From assembly GCF_007625115.1 (NCBI RefSeq), contig NZ_VMNH01000002.1, positions 78,798 through 142,797 of the forward strand: a stretch of DNA of 64,000 bases, given 5' to 3'. Positions 44,401-53,644 of the stretch are shown piece after piece. This DNA comes from Sedimenticola selenatireducens (GTDB taxonomy: Bacteria; Pseudomonadota; Gammaproteobacteria; Chromatiales; Chromatiaceae). Numbering within the stretch: position 1 is the stretch's first letter; each line of letters begins with the position of its first letter. Made by a program: the position numbers and the translations under genes. The notes under the pieces are model-generated. The model saw only the letters and a program-made list of their open reading frames with translations. It was not told the DNA's origin and searched no databases.

Positions 44401-44670
44401 ACCCTGGGCATTCATTCGCGAAACGAGACAACCAGCCGGACCATTGATTCCAGGGTGAGGGTGGGGAATGTCTATATTAACAGGAACCAGATTGGTGCCG
44501 TGGTCGGGGTACAACCCTTCGGTGGGTTGGGACTTTCGGGGACTGGGCCAAAAGCGGGCGGGCCGCACTACCTATTGCGATTTGCCACAGAAAGAACCAG
44601 GACAACCAATACCACTGCTATCGGTGGTAATGCAACGCTACTCTCTCTGGAGAACAGTGTGATCCATTGA
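41494..44670 (+). CDS. putA: Bifunctional proline dehydrogenase / glutamate-semialdehyde dehydrogenase
   Basis: This 1058-residue PutA oxidises proline to pyrroline-5-carboxylate (FAD) and then to glutamate (NAD). The PRODH barrel (~180-500) has GITIDAEEMDRLE, RLVKGAYWDSEVKHA and THNAHTVA. The aldehyde dehydrogenase half (~570-1040) has PWNFPLAIFAGQI, the general-base Glu in VAETGGQNAM and nucleophile Cys at about 843 in SAGQRCSALR. It lacks the ribbon-helix-helix domain of E. coli PutA (1320 residues), so it is not self-regulating. The AraC gene upstream probably does that job. GTG at 41491 is an alternative start. Confidence 0.95.
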   Translation: MFDAHSALDIATIQQDPSQLKATISAMYCVDESPLLEQLISLAVPSPRLLKQTTQTCTDLVKAVRARDDAIHMIDALLLEYSLDTREGVLLMCLAEALMRIPDSATADALIKDKLTIADWKKHLKQSKSLLVNASTWGLLLTGKVITLDTQIDAEPASIINKLVNRLSEPVVRQAMNQAMKIMGKQFVLGRTIAEALTNSRKNREAGFTYSYDMLGEAALTKQDAEKYFTAYTQAINAAGNDTFSTAKSPRPTISIKLSALHPRYETHQQQRVIRELGERMLALIGLARELNVGITIDAEEMDRLEISLTLFEQLYTDSSAKGWGNLGLVVQAYSKRALPVLCWLAALANKQGDIIPVRLVKGAYWDSEVKHAQQMGLESYPVFTRKESTDVSYLACARFLLSEQVKGLLYPQFATHNAHTVASILSMATHEQYEFQRLHGMGDALYHTIMENFDTRVRIYAPVGSHKDLLPYLVRRLLENGANSSFVHRLIDQKTPVESLTEHPVTQLKQHASLANDRIPLPPQIYGDSRINSRGININVMSQCLPLYEQVHRFFNHSWLAGPIINGELIQQGEVMRVHAPFDRVIHVGSTYLADQSIAEQAVSIAHHAFVGWNTTPVEKRAAMLDKSADLLEEHRSELIALCHLEAGKTLQDAIDEVREAVDFCRYYAHQARHNFAAALQLDGPTGESNELYLQGKGVFVCISPWNFPLAIFAGQIMAALVAGNTVIAKPAEQTSLIAARAVELFHQAGISGKVLQLVPGLGSQVGPVLTSDERIAGVAFTGSTETAQRINRSLAARNGAIATLVAETGGQNAMIVDSTALPEQVIKDVVASAFTSAGQRCSALRVLFLQEDVADNMLQLLKGAMAELKVGNPCELDTDVGPVIDEAARHSLLKHIDHMRETATLIAEGQLPLNVTSGHFVAPVAFEIQRMNQLSKEHFGPILHIIRYPASKLDGVIEQINQSGYGLTLGIHSRNETTSRTIDSRVRVGNVYINRNQIGAVVGVQPFGGLGLSGTGPKAGGPHYLLRFATERTRTTNTTAIGGNATLLSLENSVIH

Positions 44671-44836
44671 ATTGGATGCAGGGATTTACCAGACAAGTGT
44701 TAGTATTGTCTTTGATAACAATGTCGCGGTAACTTACCGCATGGCCAAAAGCCAACAGCACGTACAGCGTCGTTCCCTCACATTGAGGGCCGTGCCGCAG
44801 CTGTATGATGACAATAAATAGACGGGTGAGGAGCTC

Positions 44837-45751
44837 ATGGAATATTTTATCCAGCAGTTAATCAACGGGGTTACGCTCGGTTCGATTTACGGACTGATCG
44901 CCATTGGTTACACCATGGTCTACGGTATTATTGGCATGATCAATTTCGCCCACGGCGATATTTTCATGATTGGTGCCTTTATATCGTTGATCACATTTTT
45001 AGTACTCGGCATTATCGGCATAACCTGGATACCTTTAGCACTGCTCATCGTGTTACTGGTTTCAATGATCATCGCTTCTATCTACGGCTGGACCGTTGAG
45101 CGTCTGGCCTACCGACCGTTACGCGGCTCTTTTCGTCTGGCTCCTCTCATCTCGGCTATTGGTATGTCGATCTTCCTGCAGAACTATGTACAGCTTCTGC
45201 AAGGTGCACGTGTCAGGCCCATGCAGCCTGTGATCTCAGGTGGTTTTACCTTCCTTGAGGGGAGTGCCTTCTCTATTACCGTCAGTTATCTGCAAATTGT
45301 GATTGTACTACTAACCATCATACTCATGACCGCCTTTGCACTGATCATCTCGCGCACATCGTTGGGTCGTGCACAGCGGGGCTGTGAACAGGACCGCACC
45401 ATGTCGGCCTTGTTAGGCATTAATGTGGATCGCACCATCTCATTAACCTTTGTGATGGGTGCTGCGCTGGCGGCGGTGGCCGGTATGTTGTTCGTACTCT
45501 ATTACGGTGTGATCGATTTCTATATCGGCTTTCTGGCCGGTGTTAAAGCCTTCACCGCCGCGGTATTGGGGGGTATCGGGTCATTGCCTGGCGCCATGCT
45601 GGGTGGCTTGTTGATCGGCTTGATCGAAACCTACTGGTCGGCCTATTTCAGTATTGAATATAAGGATGTGGCCGCCTTCGCCATTCTGGTTCTGGTGCTG
45701 ATCTTCAGACCCACCGGGTTGTTGGGCAAACCGGAAATCGAGAAGGTGTAA
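44837..45751 (+). CDS. livH: Branched-chain amino acid ABC permease LivH
   Basis: This 304-residue inner-membrane permease has about eight helices. [20 protein letters not shown] near the start is the LivH signature, and [20 protein letters not shown] near residue 235 is the cytoplasmic EAA-like loop. GAGGAGCTC precedes the ATG. It heads a livHMGF operon with a binding protein gene at the end. The 166-base gap after putA has a GCGGTAA C TTACCGC hairpin (~44735) but no gene. Confidence 0.94.
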   Translation: MEYFIQQLINGVTLGSIYGLIAIGYTMVYGIIGMINFAHGDIFMIGAFISLITFLVLGIIGITWIPLALLIVLLVSMIIASIYGWTVERLAYRPLRGSFRLAPLISAIGMSIFLQNYVQLLQGARVRPMQPVISGGFTFLEGSAFSITVSYLQIVIVLLTIILMTAFALIISRTSLGRAQRGCEQDRTMSALLGINVDRTISLTFVMGAALAAVAGMLFVLYYGVIDFYIGFLAGVKAFTAAVLGGIGSLPGAMLGGLLIGLIETYWSAYFSIEYKDVAAFAILVLVLIFRPTGLLGKPEIEKV

Positions 45752-45753
45752 GC

Positions 45754-47100
45754 ATGATGAATCAATCTAATAACAACACCACCGCCATTGATTTCAAGGC
45801 GCTGTTAAAAGAGTCGGGGATTGCAGCACTGGTTGCCCTGGGTCTGGCGATAGTGCTGGTTGGCTTTAAAACTGTGGATACCCCAACGGGTATGGACATT
45901 ACGACACGTTGGGTATGGGTTGTCGTCGCCGTTGCCTCGGTATTTGTCGGTAGACTGGCGTTTGCCGTCAGGCGTGAAAGCAAGGCCAGCCGTGCCCCGG
46001 TTCATGTCGATATGAAAGCAAAAGAGAATCGGGCGGCCATTATCGTCAATCGATTCTCAACCATCGGTGGGCCACTCTTTATAGGCTTTGCTCTCGTCCT
46101 CCCATTCATGCCCTTTGCGGATCGCTATGTAGTGGATGTGGCTACTTATGTATTGATCTACGTGATGCTGGGCTGGGGACTCAATATCGTAGTGGGACTC
46201 GCCGGACTGCTGGATCTGGGTTACGTCGCCTTCTATGCCGTCGGTGCCTACTCCTATGCACTGTTTGCCGCCTACTTTGATCTCTCTTTCTGGGTCTGTT
46301 TGCCATTGGCCGGACTCTGTGCCGCCGGGTTTGGTGTACTGCTTGGATTCCCTGTGCTAAGGCTACGGGGTGATTATCTGGCCATTGTGACACTTGGCTT
46401 TGGTGAGATAATTCGAGTCATTCTGCTTAACTGGTATGAGTTCACCGGTGGTCCAGATGGTTTGTCAGGTATTCCACGTCCGAGCTTTTTTGGTTTGGAG
46501 TTGAAGCGTACGGCAGCCGAAGGTGAACAGACTTTTCATCAGTTCTTTAATCTGGATTACTCGACCATGCATCGATTAATCTTCCTCTACTATCTGATTC
46601 TTATCTTGGCCCTGCTCACCAACTTTTTCACGATTCGTATCCGTAAGATGCCGATAGGTCGTGCCTGGGAAGCACTGCGTGAAGATGAGATCGCCTGTCG
46701 TTCACTGGGCATCAATCCCACCAACACCAAGCTGACGGCATTTGCGTTGGGTGCCATGTTTGCCGGTTTTGCCGGTTCCTTCTTTGCGACCCGTCAGGCC
46801 TTTATCAGCCCTGAAAGTTTTACCTTTATTGAATCAGCCGTAATCCTGGCGATCGTGGTGCTGGGTGGCATGGGATCACAGGTAGGCGTGGCTATTGCTG
46901 CTGTGCTGTTGATTGGCGGCACGGAACTTTTCCGGGGTCTTGAAGAGTTCCGTATGCTGGCGTTTGGTGGATTGATGGTCGCCATTATGGTCTGGAAACC
47001 GCGTGGCTTACTCGCGCATCGTGAACCCACTATCAAGCTCCATCCCAATGGTGCACCTCCGCCCATAAAACAGGCCGCAACCGAAGGAGGTGTAAAATGA
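45754..47100 (+). CDS. livM: Branched-chain amino acid ABC permease LivM
   Basis: This 448-residue permease has an N-terminal extension of about 110 residues holding two or three helices before the conserved core. The core runs [38 protein letters not shown], and the EAA-like [18 protein letters not shown] region near residue 370. It ends in a hydrophilic tail. It starts 2 bases after livH and its stop overlaps the livG start (ATGA). Confidence 0.94.
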   Translation: MMNQSNNNTTAIDFKALLKESGIAALVALGLAIVLVGFKTVDTPTGMDITTRWVWVVVAVASVFVGRLAFAVRRESKASRAPVHVDMKAKENRAAIIVNRFSTIGGPLFIGFALVLPFMPFADRYVVDVATYVLIYVMLGWGLNIVVGLAGLLDLGYVAFYAVGAYSYALFAAYFDLSFWVCLPLAGLCAAGFGVLLGFPVLRLRGDYLAIVTLGFGEIIRVILLNWYEFTGGPDGLSGIPRPSFFGLELKRTAAEGEQTFHQFFNLDYSTMHRLIFLYYLILILALLTNFFTIRIRKMPIGRAWEALREDEIACRSLGINPTNTKLTAFALGAMFAGFAGSFFATRQAFISPESFTFIESAVILAIVVLGGMGSQVGVAIAAVLLIGGTELFRGLEEFRMLAFGGLMVAIMVWKPRGLLAHREPTIKLHPNGAPPPIKQAATEGGVK

Positions 47101-48008
47101 AAGAAGTTTCTACCACACCTCCTGAGTTGGTGATACCAAGCGGGGCCGATCCGTTACTCACCGTTGAGCACCTTACCATGCGGTTTGGTGGACTGGTGGC
47201 CATTGATGATGTCTCTTTTTCAGCGGGGAAGGGTGAGATCACTGCCATTATCGGTCCAAACGGTGCAGGTAAAACCACGCTGTTTAACTGCATCACTGGA
47301 TTCTATACACCAACGGTCGGACGGCTGACGCTAACAGCTAGGGGTGAAGAGTATTTGCTGGAACGCATGGATGGTTTCCGCATTGCACAGAAGGCACATG
47401 TTGCTCGTACTTTTCAGAACATCCGACTGTTTTCTGAGATGTCTGTACTGGAAAACCTGATCGTTGCTCAACATAATGAACTGATGCGTGCCTCTGGTTT
47501 CACTGTAACGGGTTTGTTCGGTTTGGGTGGTTATCGCAAGAAAGAGAAAGAGGCGGCTGACCTGGCACGTTACTGGCTGGATAAGGTCAACCTGACGCAC
47601 CTCGCGGATATCAATGCAGGCAATCTGCCCTATGGTGATCAACGTCGTCTGGAGATTGCCAGGGCCATGTGTATCAAACCCACTATACTCTGTCTGGACG
47701 AACCCGCAGCAGGCTTGAATCCGAAAGAGTCCAGTGAGCTGAACAAGTTACTTATCTATATTAAAGATGAGCACGACATTGGACTGCTATTGATTGAGCA
47801 TGATATGTCGGTGGTGATGGAAATCTCTGATCATGTCGTCGTACTGGATTATGGCAGCAAGATTTCGGATGGCACACCACTCTATGTACGGTCTGACCCC
47901 AATGTGATCCGAGCGTATCTTGGAGAAGATGAAGACGAAGCGCTACCTCCTGAGGTTGCGGCCGATATCGCCAAAGATTTTGATCCAGAAAACAGAGAGG
48001 GTGTCTGA
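47097..48008 (+). CDS. livG: Branched-chain amino acid ABC ATPase LivG
   Basis: This 303-residue ATPase has Walker [11 protein letters not shown], a LivG-type [20 protein letters not shown] stretch, signature [14 protein letters not shown] and Walker [10 protein letters not shown]. The C-terminal tail of about 30 residues beyond the ATPase core is acidic. It overlaps livM by four bases and is one base from livF. Confidence 0.95.
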   Translation: MKEVSTTPPELVIPSGADPLLTVEHLTMRFGGLVAIDDVSFSAGKGEITAIIGPNGAGKTTLFNCITGFYTPTVGRLTLTARGEEYLLERMDGFRIAQKAHVARTFQNIRLFSEMSVLENLIVAQHNELMRASGFTVTGLFGLGGYRKKEKEAADLARYWLDKVNLTHLADINAGNLPYGDQRRLEIARAMCIKPTILCLDEPAAGLNPKESSELNKLLIYIKDEHDIGLLLIEHDMSVVMEISDHVVVLDYGSKISDGTPLYVRSDPNVIRAYLGEDEDEALPPEVAADIAKDFDPENREGV

Positions 48009-48009
48009 G

Positions 48010-48720
48010 ATGCTAGAGATATCAGGATTACACACCTTCTACGGCAGTATCGAAGCGTTGAAAGGTGTCGATTTCACGGTCAATGCAGGTGAAATAGTGA
48101 CGCTAATCGGTGCCAATGGCGCTGGAAAAAGCACGCTGTTAATGACCATTTGCGGTACCCCCCGTGCTGCCAAAGGTACTATTAACTATCTGGGACAGGA
48201 CATCACCCATGAGAACACCCATGCCATCATGCGTATGGGATTGGCTCAGTCACCAGAGGGGCGGAGGATCTTTCCGCGCATGACGGTGATGGAGAACCTT
48301 CAGATGGGTGCCATTGTCTCAGATGAAAAATACTTCGATCAGGATCTGGATCGTGTGACCACCCTGTTCCCCATACTGAAAAAACGTGCGAATCAACGGG
48401 GTGGCACACTCTCTGGCGGTGAACAGCAGATGCTGGCCATTGCCCGGGCCATGATGAGTCGCCCCAAACTGTTGCTGCTGGATGAGCCTTCGCTGGGATT
48501 GGCACCTTTGGTGGTCAAGCAGATTTTCGAGGTAATCAAAGAGATTAATCGTGAAGATAAGGTGACGGTACTATTGGTTGAGCAGAATGCCTTTCATGCG
48601 CTTAAACTTGCTCATCGTGGTTATGTAATGGTGAACGGTGAAATCACTATGTCGGGCGACAGTAAAGAGTTATTGGAACGGCCAGAAGTACGTGCCGCTT
48701 ATCTGGAGGGTGGACATTGA
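48010..48720 (+). CDS. livF: Branched-chain amino acid ABC ATPase LivF
   Basis: This 236-residue ATPase has Walker A IGANGAGKST, signature LSGGEQQMLAIARA and Walker B LLLDEPSLGLAP. An open frame extends back into livG, but ATG 48010 with GAG upstream gives the standard MLEISGLHTFYG start. It works as a heterodimer with LivG. Confidence 0.95.
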   Translation: MLEISGLHTFYGSIEALKGVDFTVNAGEIVTLIGANGAGKSTLLMTICGTPRAAKGTINYLGQDITHENTHAIMRMGLAQSPEGRRIFPRMTVMENLQMGAIVSDEKYFDQDLDRVTTLFPILKKRANQRGGTLSGGEQQMLAIARAMMSRPKLLLLDEPSLGLAPLVVKQIFEVIKEINREDKVTVLLVEQNAFHALKLAHRGYVMVNGEITMSGDSKELLERPEVRAAYLEGGH

Positions 48721-49043
48721 GCATTCCTGTATTTATTGGTGTAACCCTGATTCTCTTCGGGGGCGCCGCCTATATGATGGGCCAAGCGATTTCAATAACA
48801 TGGAGACCGGTAGCCCATGTCATTGCCTATGGTGCATTGCTGGGTGCGGGTGACCGGTTTTTGGTCTTCGCCCTGTTTGGTGGAGAGTTGAACTCGTTAG
48901 CCGGTTACTTGATAGACACGGCAGTGATTACCGCCATAGGCCTGGTTGCTTTTCGTATTACCCGGGTGAATCGAATGGTGAGTCAATATCCCTGGATTTA
49001 TCGACGTTCAGGCTTGTTTAGCTGGGCAGAGATTAATGAATAA
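48717..49043 (+). CDS. Small membrane protein of the liv operon (DUF6867-like)
   Basis: This 108-residue protein has three likely helices (IPVFIGVTLILFGGAAYMMG, the PVAHVIAYGALLGAGDRFLV region and LIDTAVITAIGLVAFRI). The TTG start overlaps the livF stop (TTGA), so it is translationally coupled. Similar small proteins occur in liv operons of other proteobacteria under the DUF6867 name. It may be an accessory subunit of the transporter; no function is established. Confidence 0.75.
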   Translation: MSIPVFIGVTLILFGGAAYMMGQAISITWRPVAHVIAYGALLGAGDRFLVFALFGGELNSLAGYLIDTAVITAIGLVAFRITRVNRMVSQYPWIYRRSGLFSWAEINE

Positions 49044-49211
49044 TCTGACGAAAGCGTTTACACTGATTGCGTTCGTTGATTGTGTGCTACTACAGGTAAT
49101 AAACCTGGAATTTATAAGGTAGCGGTCTGGCTTATTGGATAGGAGCTAGACGAATAACAAGAGTGAAATCAACCTCAATGACTGGGTAAGAACCAGAGGA
49201 GATAAGTTCAA

Positions 49212-50318
49212 ATGAAAAAGACATTCAAGCTGTCAATGATGGCAGCGATGACTGCAGCAACCCTGGGCTATGGCTCAGTGGCCAGCGCCGATATTATGAT
49301 TGCAACCGCAGGTCCGATGACTGGTCAATACGCCAGTTTCGGTGCGCAAATGAAAGCAGGCGCTGAGCAAGCTGTTAAAGATATCAATGCGGCAGGTGGT
49401 GTACTAGGTCAGAAACTGGTACTGGAAGTGGGTGATGATGCCTGTGATCCAAAACAGGCTGTAGCAGTTGCCAACCAGATGGTTAACAAGGGTGTTGTAT
49501 TCATGGCAGGTCATTTCTGCTCTGGCTCTTCAATCCCTGCATCTAAAGTATATGAAGAAGAGGGTATCGTCATGATCTCTCCTGCTTCAACCAACCCAAA
49601 ATTGACCGAGGAAGGCGGTGAGAATGTATTCCGCGTCTGCGGCCGTGATGACCAGCAGGGTGATGTAGCGGGCAAGTTCCTGAAGGCAACTTACGGTGAC
49701 AAGCAGATTGCTTTCGTTCATGACAAGACCGCTTATGGTAAAGGTCTGGCTGATGCCACCCTGGCAACGTACCAGGCTGCCGGTGGTAAAGAGGCGATGT
49801 ACGAAGCCATCACCGCAGGTGAGAAAGATTACACCGCACTGGTTTCAAAAATGAAGCAGAGCAATGTGGGCGTTATGTACCTGGGTGGTTATCACACTGA
49901 AGGTGGCCTGATCGTTCGCCAGATGCGTGAACAGGGCATGGACACCGTACTGGTTTCCGGTGATGCACTGGTGACCAATGAGTACTGGTCTATTACTGGT
50001 GCAGCAGGTGAAGGTACATTGATGACCTTCAGCCCTGACCCACGCAAGAATCCTGTAGCAGCACCACTGGTTGAGAAGTTCCGTGGCATGGGTATCGAGC
50101 CTGAGGGTTATGTACTTTACACCTACGGTGCGATCCAGGCTTGGGCGCAGGCGGCTACCGCTGCGGGTTCAACCGATACTGCTAAGGTTATCAAGGGACT
50201 GAAAGCTGGCAAGTTTGAAACCGTACTGGGTAACTTTGGTTTCGATGCTAAAGGTGACGTAACGGCACCCGGTTATGTGTTGTATAAATGGACCAATGGT
50301 AACTACGATTATCTTTAA
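49212..50318 (+). CDS. livJ: Branched-chain amino acid binding protein LivJ/LivK
   Basis: This 368-residue periplasmic binding protein has a signal peptide (MKKTFKLSMMAAMTAATLGY.., cut near VASA-DI). The mature part begins DIMIATAGPMTGQYASFGAQ, as type I Leu/Ile/Val binding proteins do. GHFCSGSSIPASKVYEE carries the ligand Ser/Thr residues, and a conserved Cys pair is present early (DDAC, HFC). It is separated from the permease genes by a 168-base leader, so it may have its own promoter for higher expression. A strong terminator follows. Confidence 0.94.
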   Translation: MKKTFKLSMMAAMTAATLGYGSVASADIMIATAGPMTGQYASFGAQMKAGAEQAVKDINAAGGVLGQKLVLEVGDDACDPKQAVAVANQMVNKGVVFMAGHFCSGSSIPASKVYEEEGIVMISPASTNPKLTEEGGENVFRVCGRDDQQGDVAGKFLKATYGDKQIAFVHDKTAYGKGLADATLATYQAAGGKEAMYEAITAGEKDYTALVSKMKQSNVGVMYLGGYHTEGGLIVRQMREQGMDTVLVSGDALVTNEYWSITGAAGEGTLMTFSPDPRKNPVAAPLVEKFRGMGIEPEGYVLYTYGAIQAWAQAATAAGSTDTAKVIKGLKAGKFETVLGNFGFDAKGDVTAPGYVLYKWTNGNYDYL

Positions 50319-50344
50319 TTTGATAACAACGTAGATGGTAGAAT

Positions 50345-50374
50345 AAAAAACCCGGCATTTTTGCCGGGTTTTTT
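50345..50374. terminator. Bidirectional terminator after livJ
   Basis: CCCGGCA, TTTT and TGCCGGG are flanked by A6 and T6. It serves livJ and the convergent diguanylate cyclase. Confidence 0.92.
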
Positions 50375-50397
50375 GTCTCGTTTCTGTGGGTATTTCT

Positions 50398-51738
50398 TTA
50401 AAGTAACACCACCCGATTACGCCCACTCTGCTTAGCCACTTGCAGATTGTGGTCGGCCGCTCTAAACAGATCGTCAGACGTTTGATGCACCTGATGGTCG
50501 TACATAACAGCGCCTATGCTAATCGTTGCGGTCAATGTGCCATTAGAGGTAGTCAATGGTTTTTCCATGACACTCTCTCTGAGCCGTTCTGCAATTTTCC
50601 CAAGTTCTTCTTGATCTGAAGGCCAAACCAGCGCCGTAAACTCTTCACCACCCCAGCGGTAGATACTGTCAGCCGCACGAATCGAGTGACTAAAACGTTC
50701 AGTCAACTGTTTAAGGAATTCATCGCCAATCGTGTGACCATATTCATCATTGATTTTTTTGAAATGATCAATATCGATTACCAACAGACCCAGGTTGGTT
50801 TGAGTACGATCTGCATAGGCCATCTTCTGTCCAATATCACGATCAAACTGGCGTCTGTTGGGCAGTCGTGTGAGTGTATCTTCGATAGCCAGGACGTTGA
50901 GCCGTGTGGTGAGGTTGTCATAGAGTATTGAAGTGATCTCATCCGAGGCGGCTTCCAGGTCCATCAAGTAGGCTGCGACAGCGTGAGGCTTGCCAGCAGT
51001 GACATCTTCTACTGCCATTGTTGCCAGTTTATGTAGGCGCTTATGGGCTACATCCAATGCGGTTTGATACGGCTTGGGTATCTCTTTTATACCACCCCCA
51101 TCAAGCCAGCGACCGAGTGTGCATTCATGATGGGAAAGAGGAAGTGCAATATCCTCAGGCGTATCGCCAAGTGCCAGACGATAGGCTTTGAGCTTCCACC
51201 GATAATGTTCAATGTAGGCGTTCAGTATGCCGTCTTGATCACTCGGAGAAAGGTGATTAAACATCCGTGTGGCACGTTTAATCTCTTGCTCAGCCATCAG
51301 TCGATGCCGGCTCTGCATGTGATCCAAGTGATGAACGACCGCTTGTATTGATTGTGCCAGATCAACTACACGACAGAGTGATCGAGACAGTTTGTGATCC
51401 AGTAAAACGCCACCAATATTGATGAAAATGTCACGTAACTGTGTGAGTGATGCTATGGCTGTACCGGAGTCGATCTGTCGTTTGCGCCAATGGCTGGCCT
51501 GTTGGTACTGGATGGCAAAGAAGTGATCATCGTAGTCAGCGCTGAAAAAGCTGGCGAGGTAGCCCTCTATAAACGGGTTAATCTCATTTGGCCAGTCAGT
51601 CGCGGTATAAAACCACTCTTCATAGGCCTTTGTGCGCGATGTGAGTTCAATTTCAATAACATCTTTATACTCGCTGATCAGGTCAATATCGGCTTGATCA
51701 AGACCTACTAGTGTACGTAAACGCTCAATTTCTGACAT
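50398..51738 (-). CDS. Diguanylate cyclase with globin-like and zinc-sensing (CZB) domains
   Basis: This is a 446-residue soluble c-di-GMP synthase. Residues ~1-150 look like a globin-coupled sensor (LRTLVGLDQADIDLISEYKD; a candidate heme His in QYQQASHWRKRQ). Residues ~165-290 hold a CZB zinc-binding domain with SHHECTLGRWL and later HKRLHKLA and KPHAVAAYL ligands, as in E. coli DgcZ. The GGDEF domain has RWGGEEF, with inhibitory RxxD (RAAD) five residues before it, so it should be active and product-inhibited. I chose ATG 51738; the frame is open to 51813. The two sensors together are unusual. Confidence 0.85.
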   Translation of the reverse strand: MSEIERLRTLVGLDQADIDLISEYKDVIEIELTSRTKAYEEWFYTATDWPNEINPFIEGYLASFFSADYDDHFFAIQYQQASHWRKRQIDSGTAIASLTQLRDIFINIGGVLLDHKLSRSLCRVVDLAQSIQAVVHHLDHMQSRHRLMAEQEIKRATRMFNHLSPSDQDGILNAYIEHYRWKLKAYRLALGDTPEDIALPLSHHECTLGRWLDGGGIKEIPKPYQTALDVAHKRLHKLATMAVEDVTAGKPHAVAAYLMDLEAASDEITSILYDNLTTRLNVLAIEDTLTRLPNRRQFDRDIGQKMAYADRTQTNLGLLVIDIDHFKKINDEYGHTIGDEFLKQLTERFSHSIRAADSIYRWGGEEFTALVWPSDQEELGKIAERLRESVMEKPLTTSNGTLTATISIGAVMYDHQVHQTSDDLFRAADHNLQVAKQSGRNRVVLL

Positions 51739-51914
51739 GTTTTGTTCCAAGGTCGGGGGTAAGGACCTGTTTTCTGATCGCGTAGGATAAATCGTGCTGT
51801 TCAGATGGTTCAAATAGAATAATCTATCTGGAATCGTCGGTCGGGGAGACTACCACTGATTTTATGCGGTTGTCATGATGCTTGAATCATTATTCTTATT
51901 AAAGTACACATAGA

Positions 51915-51928
51915 TTGATTTAGATCAG
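51915..51928. promoter_or_regulatory. FNR/ANR-like box between the two cyclase genes
   Basis: TTGAT TTAG ATCAG matches the FNR consensus TTGAT-N4-ATCAA at nine of ten positions. A TACACT -10-like hexamer lies at 51956-51961 toward the plus-strand cyclase. The remaining part of 51739-52053 shows nothing else. This would put one or both cyclases under oxygen control. Confidence 0.55.
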
Positions 51929-52053
51929 AGGATTGGTCTCAAAGCCTAAGTTGGCTACACTTTAAGTAATGGCATGGATAAGTCAGGCGTTTGTAGCGTT
52001 TAATTACTTGATACAACTATCAAGTAGGTTCAGGGTGGCTCTTGGGGTAGAGA

Positions 52054-53631
52054 ATGCACAAACCTGTAGCACCGAAATCAATTCAGTCCAAAACAAAGGC
52101 CGATCTAGAGGCAGAGCTTGAAAATCTCTATGCCCATATTGCTGCATGTGGGCTATGTGATATTCCCGAAGTAGACGCCTCTCTTTCACAACTTTTGTTG
52201 GATGACAGTCGGTCACAGGGTGTGATTATGGATTTGGCTCTGGATGCGATTGTTGTTATCGATGAAACAGGGGCCATTATTGCTTTCAACAAATCTGCAG
52301 AAAAAATGTTTGGTTACAAAAGACGAGAGGTGAAAGGGCGGGAGATTGCCAGCGTAATTATTCCGCCCTCATTTCGTGAACATCACTATGCTGGTTTTAA
52401 CCGGTTTTTAACGACTGGTGAAGCGCGCATCATGGACAAGCGGGTTGAAGTGACCGCAATGCGTTCGACGGAAGAGGAATTTCCTGTTGAGCTGACAGTG
52501 ACGGCTTTCCATGTCAGGGGGGTGCGTTTTTTTACGGCATTTATCCGGGATATTTCTGAGCGCGTTGCCATGGAAAAGCGCCTTCGGGAGGAGACTGCGT
52601 TGGTGCAGTTACTGCATCGCCTTACCTCGTTGGCGAACGAGGCGACTAGCACAGAAATGGCAATGAAGAGTTATCTGCGTGAGGTGTGTGAATATACCGG
52701 TTGGACTGTCGGGCATGTTTACCTGGTCAATCATAAAAATTCTACTGCCGAGCTGGTTTCATCAAAGTTCTGGTATTTAGCACATGAAGAGAAGTATGAA
52801 GCGTTTCGTCACGTAACAGAGCAGACCACTTTGCACTCAGGCATTGGATTGCCTGGACGTGTTTTGCACAGTGGAAAACCCTTACTGATTGCGGACCTAT
52901 CGAGTGATCTAAACTTTCCACGGACAAAAGTTTCAGCCGATCTGCAATTGAAAACGGGTTTCGGCTTGCCTATAAAAATAGGCGAGGAAGTGGTGGGTGT
53001 CCTGGAGTTTTTTACGCCTGAGATCAAACCGACAATGAAAGGTTTCCTCGATACACTGGGGCATATTGGCATTGAATTGGGGCGCGTAGTTGAACGCGAA
53101 CAGAATGCTGAAAGATTACGGCGGTTGGCAGATCTCGATAGTTTGACTGGTCTTCCCAATCTTCGTGTGGGTCGTGATCGGTTGATTCGTGAAATTGTTC
53201 TGGCAAAACGAAGCAAGTATCAGTTTGCCTTGTTCTTTATTGATCTGGATGGTTTTAAGAATATTAATGACACTTACGGTCATGAGGTCGGTGATTGCGT
53301 TTTAAAGGTGGTTTCCAAACGCATTGCGCAATCCTTACGGGATGTAGACACAGTTGCGCGAGTAGGGGGCGATGAGTTTATTATTATTATCTCTCCGGTT
53401 GAGTCACGACAGGCGATTGCCACTGTGGCTCAAAAGGTAATAGAGACTATTGCAGAGCCCATTCAAGCGGTTGAAGATGAAGCTTTTCTCGGTGCCAGTA
53501 TTGGGATTGCGCTTTATCCTGATGACTCACAGAATGCTGATGAGTTATTGAAGTTGGCTGATCAGGCGATGTATCGGGTTAAACATAGTGGTAAAAATAA
53601 TTTCACCTTTATCGGTGATGGCCCTGAGTAA
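52054..53631 (+). CDS. PAS-GAF diguanylate cyclase
   Basis: This is a 525-residue soluble cyclase. A short N-terminal helix is followed by a PAS domain (~55-175, ALDAIVVIDETGAIIAFNKS, ending in FIRDISER), a GAF domain (~190-345) and a GGDEF domain (~360-525). The active motif VGGDEF is intact, with the RxxD inhibitory site RDVD five residues before. There is no EAL domain. The PAS ligand is unknown. It is divergent from the globin/CZB cyclase, sharing a 315-base promoter region. Confidence 0.9.
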   Translation: MHKPVAPKSIQSKTKADLEAELENLYAHIAACGLCDIPEVDASLSQLLLDDSRSQGVIMDLALDAIVVIDETGAIIAFNKSAEKMFGYKRREVKGREIASVIIPPSFREHHYAGFNRFLTTGEARIMDKRVEVTAMRSTEEEFPVELTVTAFHVRGVRFFTAFIRDISERVAMEKRLREETALVQLLHRLTSLANEATSTEMAMKSYLREVCEYTGWTVGHVYLVNHKNSTAELVSSKFWYLAHEEKYEAFRHVTEQTTLHSGIGLPGRVLHSGKPLLIADLSSDLNFPRTKVSADLQLKTGFGLPIKIGEEVVGVLEFFTPEIKPTMKGFLDTLGHIGIELGRVVEREQNAERLRRLADLDSLTGLPNLRVGRDRLIREIVLAKRSKYQFALFFIDLDGFKNINDTYGHEVGDCVLKVVSKRIAQSLRDVDTVARVGGDEFIIIISPVESRQAIATVAQKVIETIAEPIQAVEDEAFLGASIGIALYPDDSQNADELLKLADQAMYRVKHSGKNNFTFIGDGPE

Positions 53632-53644
53632 AAATTAGTCGTAG

